Assembly: GCF_000524195.1 (NCBI RefSeq)
Contig: NW_020170397.1
Location: 1,117,274-1,181,273, forward strand
Direction of reading: 5' to 3'
Source: Echinococcus granulosus
Taxonomy: Eukaryota; Platyhelminthes; Cestoda; Cyclophyllidea; Taeniidae
DNA: 64,000 nucleotides
The notes beneath the pieces were generated by a model. That model saw only the letters and a program-made list of their open reading frames with translations. It was not told the DNA's origin and made no database searches. Position 1 is the first letter of the stretch. Every line of letters starts with the position of its first letter. Positions 53,670 to 64,000 of the stretch are shown here, one piece after another. Made by a program: the position numbers and the translations under genes.

Positions 53670-56279
53670 TTCGAACTAATAAATGACATCGCGGCGTTGA
53701 ATGTGTAGCTATTAGGTGAATGGCCAATCATCACAAGGTGTGAAGACGCAGACACTGATGATTGGTGCGCCTGCCTGGCTGGAGTCTTAAATGCTATTGG
53801 GCACCGAGGAATGCGTGCGCACAGTAAGATGCCGAACATGTATGGTATATGCGAATAGGCGAATGTTTAATTTGTTTTATAATTAGTTAATAATTAAGTG
53901 AAAGTTTGAAATGTAGCGTTAAGTCATTGCTTATATAGCTCGAATGGTCCTTCTCTAATTCACACTTTTTCCCAATAGTGAGTAATTATGAATAATTTTG
54001 GATCTTCGTATTCCCTAAATAAGTTCTTCGGTTTTATCCACAGTAATGAATGAAACCTTGCTAGATATAAGTACTATTACAGCTAGTTTAGCCACTAAGG
54101 GTAACAGGGGTTTCTTAGTCCAATAATTTGCTGATTTCACTCAAAAACTTAGTCAATTTATCCTCAAAGCCCAAAAATATTGCAGTTATTTGTTTGGGTA
54201 TTCACGATTTTAATCTCTTGGGTGATTTGGTCTTTTTAAGGGAACCACTAAATTTCATTAACACTTTAACTTGTAACTTCTCATAACTCCTAGCAGTACA
54301 ACAATTAAGGTAGCGTTTTGGATAGAATGGCTCAAAATAAAGACAAATTGAGGATGGCATGATTTTCCCCAAGGCACTTAAAATCCAATTCCCTAGTCTA
54401 CCTTAGTTGCCACCACGGTGGCAAAAGCCGTCCTTATGGTGAACTCTTACGCAACGATTGACTGTTGATCATCTTCTACGCAAATCGCGAAAAGGTGCAG
54501 AAATTTATAGAGTTAATAGATCTACACGACGTTCGTATACATTAAACAGCATCAGAATGGAGAAATATAGATGGAACACAGTTTTGTCCATATTCATACG
54601 ATAGTGATAAGCTTGTATCTGCCGATTTATGTTCATTCATGACAGTACTTGTTTCTGCTTTACATAACCTAAATTTATTGCCATTTAAAAGACTATCAAG
54701 TGTATTGTCTTTGATAGGTCACGTCTCGTCTGCTTAACTGGGTATGCTAATTGTATTTCAGTAGTCTCATTTCAGATAACGAATATCTATATAATATAAC
54801 TACTTCGTAAAAATAATTATGTGAATATTTTGCCTCATTTTTGTGCTTATTATCAAAAAGGCAACAGCATTGTACTCACCTTATCCTCTTAACAAAGGCC
54901 CAATCAACTACACATCAATTCGCCAATGCCATTTTAACGCCTGCTAGTCACATTATCTTCACTTTACTTTTTCGCTTCCTTTAACTTTCAATAAATAAAG
55001 CGAATATGAGTAAATTTGCAAAGCAAATATTTATAAACATAGTCACTTATTTTATGATTACTGTTCCTTTTTTATTATTTCTTATTCATTTAAAACCTGA
55101 ACATTGCGTTGAAGTACTTAACAGTATTAGAAGAGGATCCTAAATCACACCCTATTATCCTTTCTTTGTCGCTGAACCCCGTCCAAGCAATCAGTAGACC
55201 AAGTTCTCCTATTCCTTTTAGAGGTCTAAATGGAAAGGGAAGCACTTAGGCATTCCAACTTGACACTGGCGCATTACTCCGGACACATGCTTGGCCTGGA
55301 GCTGCAGCATGTGTTTGGATGCCGCGTGACCTACTGGGCAGGGGAGGGGAGAAAAGGGGTTGGACAGAGTTGCCCTCCAATCCCACCTACACGCTAATAA
55401 AATTCACCATTAAACTCTGTTGACATGACAGCTGCTGTTTCTGCTGTAAGCGTTAGTTGCAACCTCTAGCTTTGTGTGCCACGCCACCTCCTAAAACGAA
55501 GCAAATTTAGAGGTGGCCGAATGTGATCAAGGTGACAGTGGCACTTAGCAGTGCTAAGTGTCATGCGGCTCTAGTAAATGAGACATGGGCTGCCTTCTCC
55601 CCCTCCCTCGGTCGAGAAGGAACATATGTTGCCGCACATCACTGAGCTGTCTGTTTGTGCCTTCTTCTCTCGCTTGTTCTCCGATGTCAACAGCCAAATT
55701 CCAGGCTCTGTGTGTGTATTTGTGCAAGTTAAGGCGTCGTCACACACTTTAATTGGTCTTAATGACAATTAAACACATACCTCTCTCACTCGCCTTGCAT
55801 CTCAGTCTTTTGACAACTCCATCATCATTGTTGGTGTAGGAGTGGTAGTGGCAGGGTGCGACAGTGAGAAAAGTTGTGTAAAAAAACAGTTTCTGTGACG
55901 AGGCGATTGCAGTTGCTCTGAGTCAACCAATTAATCCAAATTTTATTCAAGAAGGGTGTTTAATTTGCATTCATTCATTATTACAGCTAAAGTATAACCT
56001 CATAGCGACATCGTGAGAGATTTCAGTACCTAACACTTACCTGAAAGCGACTGCCATTGTGTGGCTTATTATGGTGCATCCTTATCCCCACACCAAAGGT
56101 TGGATTATTCATTCATTGTTTAAGAGGCTGTCTCGATGATGTCTCAACTATTCGGGAAATTCATTTGGGCTCAAGGTGACAGTGGACGACACACTCCTTT
56201 GTATGCATAGGGCAATGTTTCGAATGTGCTAAAGAAGGATTTGTTAGTGAATGACTAAAGCGTTTGGGATTTTTAAAGT

Positions 56280-56500
56280 GGAAGAGAGTTGTAGCTTGTC
56301 CAGACTTCCCTGAATACGAAAGAGGACACAATATTGAAGCAAAATGTGCACTGTCGACCTGTAGTAAGACTCGGGGCTACTGGCATGGCCTGGAAGCCAG
56401 GCCACCCGGTGGAGGTACCATAGCGGTGCCCCAAGTGATCCGTTACCAATACCAAGAGTTGGGCAAACAATTAGCGTACTACATAATGATAACTAAGAAG
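56280..56500 (+). repeat. Interspersed repeat copy 6
   Basis: Carries the family order GTCCAGACTTCCCTGAATAC, GAGGACACAATATTGAAGC, CGGGGCTACTGGCATGGCC, TGGAAGCCAGGCCACCCGG, CATAGCGGTGCCCC, AAGTGATCCGTTACCAATAC and AACAATTAGCGTACTAC. Closest to copies 3 and 4. Confidence 0.7.
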
Positions 56501-57946
56501 GCTCAAACAGATGCGGAAAATTCTTTCTAAGCACTGTTTTAAAATGTTTCAGTGACTCTAAATATTCATGAGACTACCCTTCAATGGTGTATTCAACCAT
56601 GGCGGGCGCTTCAGCCTCCACGCTTTCGATAGCCACTTCCGCCCATGCACGCAAGTAAGCACTTTCCTAGACTGGTACGCCCCCTTACTCCAAAAGCCGC
56701 ACAGAACACGGGAGATCAGATATGGCTGAGGTAACTTCCAATCACTCTATTGAACAACTAACATGTTTTGATAGTGTGAATAGCATAGGCAGCACGGTTC
56801 AAGAAATTGTCCTGCCCGTCACTTTACACAATGCAAGATCCGTAAAGGGATCCATCATCGCGTTGGACTGCAACCTGTGGAGCAAATTTTTGCAAAGCAA
56901 TCCCAACTAGATTAATCAGAGACAGATTTTATCACTGACGATATAAGCAGACTTCGAGTACAATGTGGGTGTACGCTCCTACTGCACCAGAGTGCTAGAA
57001 GACACGGATGATCAGCATTCCTGCGTCTTCGTGACATTGTGAATGTTTTCCACCTTGCAGCGTACATCATTCCACTTCAAGTGTCACCGTGTGGTATTGA
57101 CCAATCAGGATAAGACTCAACGAGGGCTTAAAATGGGAAAAATTCTCGAATGATCGGAATAGCTGCGTAAAAAGCAACTAGTGAAATCCTCTAGAACACC
57201 AAGGCTTGAATTTTTTTGGGACTGTAAACATCCCCATTATAGTCGTCGACCACACAAACAGTACACACACCGAGGTTGGCAATGAATTACCGCACCAAAG
57301 CTAGCTCCCTTAAAAAGCACCTGATAAACTTACGTTCTCAATGTCCAAACAATTCCGAACGGTAGATCCCCATGTATGGTGTGTAAGTACGGAGGTAACT
57401 TTGTGATCAATCTACAGAAGGGCTGGCACAGCGCTAGGAAAAAGTACTGACGAAATGCTGCGTATTTAAAAATAACAATCAAGGCCTGAGGGTTGAAAGT
57501 AGTTACATACGTAAATAGCATTCTTCTCCAAAACTATATGGCATGATAGCCAACAGTTTAGGAAAATGGATAGGTGCAATGGATATTAACAAACAGATAC
57601 GACAGACAGTAATGAAAGAAGGTCGGGAAGTGAGCATCTCAAATTACAACTGCTGAACACTGCTAAACACTTCAACAGAACATCCATGCAACGAATACTT
57701 GGACTAACGATTCCAATGTTCATCAAACCTGCCCGCTTCAACTTTTGTTAAATCGAAACGACAACTGAGGTCATGCTTATCTTACTTTTGACGATGAAAT
57801 TCCTGCACTCTGGTCGATTCAACGATCGTAGGAAGCAAAACACGTGGAACTAGGAGGCAACCAATTAAAACTTAAATTCAGAGAGCATCCCCACCCGTTC
57901 ATCCGCTTCCCTCCCCTGCAGAACTGCGAACACGTTGTACAAAGCA

Positions 57947-57952
57947 TTTATT
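57947..57952 (-). promoter_or_regulatory. Candidate polyadenylation signal for CHAF1A
   Basis: TTTATT on the plus strand reads AATAAA on the minus strand, about 130 nt beyond the CHAF1A stop codon at 58082. The spacing suits a 3' UTR end, but a hexamer alone is weak evidence. Confidence 0.35.
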
Positions 57953-58081
57953 CTCGTAGACACGTACCGAAATAAGTGTTGGGTTTTTTTCGGTATAAAA
58001 AATTCCATCAATGGAGCGATAAGATCTCCATGTGGCAGCAGTCGATCGGTCAGTGGATCAATTGGTCAACGGATCGGTAAA

Positions 58082-61000
58082 TCAAGGATCACCAACCCCT
58101 TCACCATTACCTTTGTCGCTACTGTTCACCTCATCAACCTCACCACTCGTCTTCTTGCGCTTCGCAGAGGGAGGCGGTACAGCCAAAAAGAAGGTTTCCA
58201 AAGTAGCTCTCTTCTTAACCATAGTCGACCTGGCCACTTTCGAGCGGCTGGCGGAGAGGGGAGAGGGTAAGGATGACGACGACGGCTGAGGTGGCAGCGT
58301 CGGTGACTGTAACGCGGCAGCAGAGGGCACTAGAGACTTACGCCTCATAATCGTGTTCACGGCGACGTCCGTGAGATAGGGCCAAGAAGGGAAGACAAAG
58401 TTTGGATCTGTGATGGCGTGGACCGACTCATCGGCTTTTGGCAGACCCGGGAGAGCCAGCACGGCATCCTTGTGCGTTTTCAACACCTCCGGGCGAACTC
58501 GCCATCTGAATTGGTGAGCCGACAGATAGGCAGATTCGTCAGTCTGACTCACTAACCTACCCACCACCACTTCGGCTAATGTTATTCAGATTGTCTCACA
58601 TTACCTGAAGCAGGGGAATTTGTCCCTTCCACTCAAAAAGGAGTCACACCTGCATTGATTACATATTCACCTACTAATTGAAGACTTTACTAAACATGCC
58701 CTCGTACAAGCACTCCGCCAACAACGACTGTGTGTTGTTCATTAAAAAAATTAATTTTAGGGTTATAACAAGTTGTTTTGAAGAATTTCCCTCAAAGTGA
58801 CAGAGAAGCATTCAACTTTACTTTAGCAAAACAAAACCAAAATCATTCACATTGAAAGCTAAGTACACACGCTCTAATATGGGCAGAGTATGATCCTCAA
58901 TATGCTGCATTACAAAGGGATTAAGTATAAGCCAAGAGAAGTATCCGGCAACGACATAATTACAAAATCTGGATGAGAAAATGGCCTGCTCTACTCAAAT
59001 TAAATAGGAGTTAGAGTAACGACATTACTTGTATGTTTGCTTGTGTATGCATTCCACGAGAAGAATAGAAAATGGTCAAAAGTTGGTGAAAAAGCTCAAC
59101 TCACAGCCCTTCTTCAAAGACAGCAATTTCGCTGATTTTGTTCATGGTCAGCGTCTTGGAAAGTGGGAGGCTATCGCTGTTACCCAGCTGCTGCTGTGTC
59201 TTCGTGTCTGCGGCGCGTTGGCCACTGGGCAGGTTGGGAGTGCCGGTCGCCTCGGCCTCGGAACTTTGACTGTACTCCTTATAGCTAAGACAACAGCCCG
59301 GCGCCTCGCCCTCACCCGTCCATGTGTGCTTCAACCAGAAGACACGGAACTCAAACTGAAGCTTCACCCTGCTCAGCGCGTTCTTGTGCACCAAGCGGAT
59401 AAGGTAAGGGATAGCTGAAAGGTGGAAGTACTAGATGCTTGACAAAAGCGACTCTCGAATAACATGTCCATCAGGCATTTGGGATACCCTATAATCTACA
59501 GCAATGAACAGTAACAAAAAATGAGGTAAAAGTGACGATTGGAACAATAAAAAGCGAAACTTGAATTTCAGGATCAAGGTTACAAGAACTTCAAAATAAT
59601 CTGGCTCTCTCAATGACCACATCTTTTGGGACCACCAAGTTAAGCTTGGAGTGGAACTCTCCAAAGTTAACTTAGATACAAGTTAGTGGCTTTGAAAGTA
59701 AACTAACCCTCTCTGGGAAACCGCTTTTTGGGTCGCTCCGTTAAGGATGGTTTGTTTGCACCTGAGGGAATGTCAGGAGTGGGATCGGTTTGAGGAACAA
59801 TCGGCAGTGCTGTACCCGGCCATAGGTAAACCTGGAGAAACCAGATTGTATACTCAACATTTAAAAAGATCAAGAACGCCATGGAAAGCTGTTGATTAAT
59901 TATTCCCGCAACTATTTGCAGTTTGAACCATAGAAAAGTCTGCAATAAACTTAAAATCTGAATCTATTCAATAGACTTTAAAATAAGGTAAAGCACAACA
60001 CGTCGATATTTATGAAACAGGGTAACGATCGCTAAGGCTTTTATAACCTTGTAAGGAACAATAGCTATTAGTATTGCAGGAGGGTGCTGTAATAAAACTA
60101 AAACATCATACACGAGTGTATCTCGATGGCAGTCAGACTCCCAGTACCTCACTCAAATATGTTTATGCACACATAACCATTCAGGCTGGCACTGTATAGA
60201 GGGAAAAAGAACATACCCTATAAGTACATAGGCTAGTTCCCATAAAATGAATTTCCTCTTTGGATGACAACGCCCAGGTCGTACCCCCTGACTTTCCGTC
60301 ATCAGAGGTACTTAGGGGGATATGATTCTCCTTATCGTCATCGCTTGCGTAGCCTGTGGCCTTGGCTGGGACCTCGGCAGGAAGCAAGGCCTCCAGAGGG
60401 TTCCGTGTCCACACAGGGCCCAGCAGAAGGGGTTTAAGTTTGTGGAGACCCCGGCTGTGCGCCGCCTCGTACTCAGCCAGGGAGAGGCGCTGGCGCAGGC
60501 GTTTCATCTCCGCGGTCTCACCACCGTTGCCGCTATCGTCGATGTCACTGACCCCGCCTTCCAAGTCGTCCTCATCGTGAACGCCCTCATCGTCTGAGAG
60601 GTAGCCGTGGGGCACAAGGAACTTGGCGTCCTCGTCCTCCTCATCCTCCACCTCCTCTTCCTCTTCTCCCTGCAAGGCAAAAAGAGATAAATTTGCGTAG
60701 ATCTGAGTGTGTATGTGGTTTAGGGTGAAAACAGTCAGGAATTCGTAAAGCTTCGATGACTGGTTAGATTATTGGTGGTTCTAGCACCAAGGAAGACGTA
60801 ACAATCACTCTGACCATTTCAAATCACCTTGATCAGCGATACCCAAATGAAAAAATTATGATAGATTTCAATGTGGGTTTATACAGATTGTATTTATGCC
60901 ACATAACCACAGAGTAGGTCAACAAGTAACTGCTTGGTTTAAGCGAAAAAAATTACAGGGATCAGGAAAAATAAAATAGGCGAAGAGTATTCATGTTGAG

Positions 61001-64000
61001 CAGAACTACTGATTTGCACTGTATTGTTTCTAGTGCAGCAATAACGGAAGTTCATTCTAAGACTTAAGACACCCCTAACTTCGAGGGAGATACTTATGGG
61101 ACGTTACTAAAGGCCTGACAGCCTTTGCCTATACGTCATTTACTAGACAAAAGTGAATGAACGTTTATATCGGCGTCAAATATTTAGATAAAACAAGAGA
61201 ATGACTGGGGTCGTGATTAAACTCAAATAATAGATAAGCTCCCACTCCACTAGGCGACCCACATCAGAGGTCAAACTATTCCTCAAAATTAAAGAATGCA
61301 ATGCGGACGAACCAAAGAAACTTCGAAACTACAGACTTGTGATAATCTCTGAGATTACATCGACGCTCTACGGTGTAATAAGGTTTCTTGACTGAAGAAC
61401 CTTGGGGATGTTTTTGTGAATTGGTGGGAAGGAAAGTAACGAGCATTACCATCAAAGCAAACAAAGGGGATGAGCCAGGGTGGACACCATTAAATTGCCT
61501 GGCTTTACAGGGACATTAGTAAATATATCACTTTGAGATAGATCCAATTATGGAATGACATCGCTTGACTAATTTGACTAATTCCTTTTGATAGATTCAA
61601 TCGAAAAAAGCAACAAACGAGTAAAGGCACCAAGTAGGAGAAATAGGCACAAAAATATCTTCACAACTAGCTACTAGTAAGTTGTTAACAGTCAAAAAAT
61701 GCCTGACATCAGACTGAGAGATGTTTTCTCCCGGCTCCTCTTCTTCCCACTCATCGTCGGAATCGACCTCGTAGTCGAGCTGGTAGCAGTCTTTGGTGAA
61801 GGGTCGTCGAGGACCGATGGCGTAGCTGCGTCGACGCCAGGTACCGTAGAAAGCAGGGCGATAGTTCTCAAAGAACTGCAGTAGCTTCGCCTTGATCCAC
61901 ACCGTGCCTCCGTTGCCGGAGTCGCCGTGATTAAAGCGCAAGGAGACCATATTCTGCAATGACACACCTCCTCCGTCTGGCATTTCGCTGTAATGAGTAA
62001 AAAACCACACATCACGCCTTTACCTGTGATGCATAGCACTGGATGCGACCACTTTGTACCCAGGTAATTTGTGATCAGTAAACAAGATTTTGAAAGATTA
62101 AAACGAATTAAAAACACAACTTTAGAAAGTCGAACGAATGGTTTCATGAATATCTGCAATGGAACAATCAGTCTTACCAAAAGTAGGCGCAATAAAGTCG
62201 CCACAAAATCGCAATGGCAGTTACTCAGACTCGCTAAAGAGCTAATTCGCGGATAAGGTCTTTGAACAGGCTATTGCCCCGATTACTTTCGTCAGTAGAA
62301 CAGAAAATACTTGTAAAATATACTCTACTCATTTTGTAAATCTGAAAGAAGAGTTAAAGTGCTTATTATCACTGTGGCATGTAAATCACGCCAGGTACAT
62401 ATTGTTTCAAAATGTCCATGATAGAACGCTGACTCACATGGGCCATGTAGGGGGGAAGGAGAGTGGTTTAATCCGGCCAGTGCGCAGCTCATGCAGGTAA
62501 TTAGGCTGTCCAAATTTGATCAAGCCAAGACGTGAGCCATCAACTGTGGAATGACCCGATCGCCAGGAGAGTCGGAGGTCCTCCACATTCTGCCATTTGG
62601 TGTGTCTCAGTGCCTCCGACCTCACTCGGCAGATGGGTGACTGGCGTTGGTCCCTCTTCAGTTCAAACTGCATGAAAGGTGAAGTAGAAGCGCCATAGTC
62701 ACTACTCCTGCCACCACCACCGGCGCCACTAATGGTGAGATTTTCAGGCTTCCCCTGCTGCACAAAGAAGCCCATCAGAAGGGCACGTTGCTTTTCCATC
62801 CTTCGCCGCTTCTCCTCCTCCTCCCGCACACGCTCCGCCTCTCGCTTGCGTCGTTCCTCCTCCTTCGCCTTCCTCCCTTCCTCCTTGCGAGCTCGCACTT
62901 CCTCCTTGCGTGCCCGCTCATCCTCTCGCTCGCGCTCTCTTACCCGCCTCTCCTCCTCTCGCTTTGAGCGCTCCTCTTCGCGCTTTGCTCGCTCCTCCTC
63001 TCGCTGCAATCGGCGAGCCTCCTTCTCACGCTCCGCTTGCTCCCGCCTCTCTTGGCGCTCCTGACGCCTCTGCTCTTTCTCCCCACGCAGACGCTCCCGC
63101 TCTACCTGCTTCTCGGCCTACAGCATGTGAGAGAGGAGTTGTAACATGAAGGAAGGTGTGAAGGTTTTATGGTAATTTCAGACAGCATCTGTTGCCTATA
63201 TTTGCACCACTCACGAGGCTGATATTTCCAAATCTGACGTTTATATATGAATGTACCAACCTCATACTAAATTCAATCAAAACACTAGATGGGTTGTCAT
63301 TAAAGTTATGAAGAGCATAATGCCTAGTAAGATGGAATTGAGCCGACCAATTATCCATAAAAGGTCATCAGAATTTTTAGCAAAAAGCCCGTATGATCTG
63401 CTTCTCAGTAGTACACTAATCGTAAGACCATTATAGATGCAAGCTCAATGGGTCAGCTCCCTTGTCCTCAGTCTCCGTTGTATTCAAAAGAGCGTGGAGT
63501 ACTGGTTCATTAAGTTGGAGTGAGGCCGAGATGTCTTCTACTCAACATTCCTCATATTCATTCCAAACAAAACTACATCATTAAAAACCAAAAAGACAGA
63601 GTAATATTTATAATAAGATGTTACTACTTTGACACAGTATAGCTAAAATGAAAACAAAATATGGTAATTACCTTCTCTCGATCTTTCAAATCTCTTTTTA
63701 GGGGCGTATTGGATTTAGGCTGGAATAAGAAAAATATAACTTGGGGGTGAGCAGAAATACAACACATTATGAGTGACTATGAAATTATCATTACTTCCGT
63801 CATTATCGACGGATTTAGACTGAGAAAAATAATTTACTGAACTAAAATTACTCTTACCAAGCATCCACGTAAACTAGGACAAGTTTGGAAGTTCAAAAAA
63901 TAATCTCCAAGGCAAATCAAGTATTTCATTTGTTCCATGGAAACTCACACCTATTCTTCAACTGCATGAAACAATAAGCGGAAACGGGAGGAAACAGAGG
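58082..64000 (-). CDS. CHAF1A: Chromatin assembly factor 1 large subunit (CAF-1 p150), N-terminus beyond the window
   Basis: Histone H3-H4 chaperone subunit acting at replication forks in the nucleus with PCNA. Exons: 63672-63719, 62438-63117, 61708-61987, 60217-60669, 59708-59831, 59105-59414, 58082-58505; phases join and give 773 codons to the stop. The N-terminal exon or exons lie to the right. Order: a long charged KER helix (repeating REEER, about 62800-63117); ALLMGFFVQ and SPFMQFELKRD..SPICR, matching the conserved post-KER block; KLLQFFENYRPAFYGTW, LDYEVDSDDEWEEEEPGE; the acidic ED with FLVPHGYLSDDEG; LHKLKPLLLGPVWTR; IPYLIRLVHKNALSRV; and a C-terminal winged-helix-like part with WRVRPEVLKTHKD and PSWPYLTDV. 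A second FF motif, KKRATLETFF, lies near the end. Confidence 0.95.
60670..61707. other. CHAF1A intron of about 1 kb
   Basis: The flanking exons join in phase 0 between GENISQSD and the glutamate-rich ED exon, and human CHAF1A runs through the same order. Nothing else is seen inside. Confidence 0.6.

Larger units (their letters stand above)
53670..58081. other. Spacer between CHAF1A and the RNF220-like gene
   Basis: AT-rich, with one interspersed repeat copy at 56280-56500. Openings at 55571-55772 on both strands and at 56722-56910 show no recognisable domain. The CHAF1A 3' UTR should occupy the right end. Confidence 0.5.

Noticed and set aside
58506..58570. Upstream extension of the last CHAF1A exon
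   Set aside because: The acceptor (ttcag) at 58506 joins the previous exon in phase, and the bases above it are intron.
60322..60597. Plus-strand openings opposite the CHAF1A acidic domain
   Set aside because: They are the antisense of the ED exon, which aligns clearly with CHAF1A on the minus strand.
62732..63149. Arg/Ser-rich openings on the plus strand opposite CHAF1A
   Set aside because: They are the antisense of the charged KER helix, whose biased codons leave the other strand open.
1..64000. tRNA or rRNA genes, CRISPR arrays, bacterial operons
   Set aside because: No tRNA A/B-box pair with a foldable cloverleaf, no rRNA-like stretch, no regularly spaced direct repeats, and no intronless operon-like gene runs were seen.

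Overview
The window is animal nuclear DNA. Every convincing gene is broken into many short exons with GT-AG introns, and the products are metazoan proteins. Small introns (35 to about 80 nt) sit beside introns of several kb, intergenic DNA is AT-rich, and decayed repeats are common. I infer a flatworm, most likely a tapeworm, but this rests on gene architecture and divergence rather than on a database match.

Layout, left to right. 1-10002 (-): 22 traced exons of a thioester-protein/alpha-2-macroglobulin family gene with an LDL-receptor class A module; its C-terminus runs off the left edge. 13060-16235 (-): mitochondrial NAD kinase 2, seven exons with consistent phases and about 418 codons. 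21095-24508 (-): CD36/LIMP2/SR-B class scavenger receptor, ten exons and about 528 codons. 28155-31270 (+): cereblon, eight exons and the only confident gene on the plus strand. About 32100-33260 (+): a wrecked Ty3/gypsy pol. 34836-42252 (-): a polypeptide GalNAc-transferase closest to GALNT10, three exons with a 5.2-kb intron inside the lectin domain. 44735-53669 (-): exons of an RNF220-like protein, with no RING domain found. 58082-64000 (-): CHAF1A (CAF-1 p150), with its N-terminus beyond the right edge.

The genes do not form one pathway and look like ordinary neighbours. CRBN diverges from the CD36-like gene and converges on GALNT10. CHAF1A, the RNF220-like gene and GALNT10 are tandem on the minus strand. 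Spacers carry at least six copies of a roughly 200-bp interspersed repeat with a conserved 3' end.

Most interesting points: the TEP has lost its thioester (GAAENV where GCGEQN is expected); cereblon keeps the full tri-tryptophan and zinc CULT pocket but has isoleucine at the position of human Val388; and the RNF220-like gene appears to lack its RING. Exon boundaries were placed by hand from splice sites, phase and family alignment recalled from memory. Boundaries I doubt are marked.
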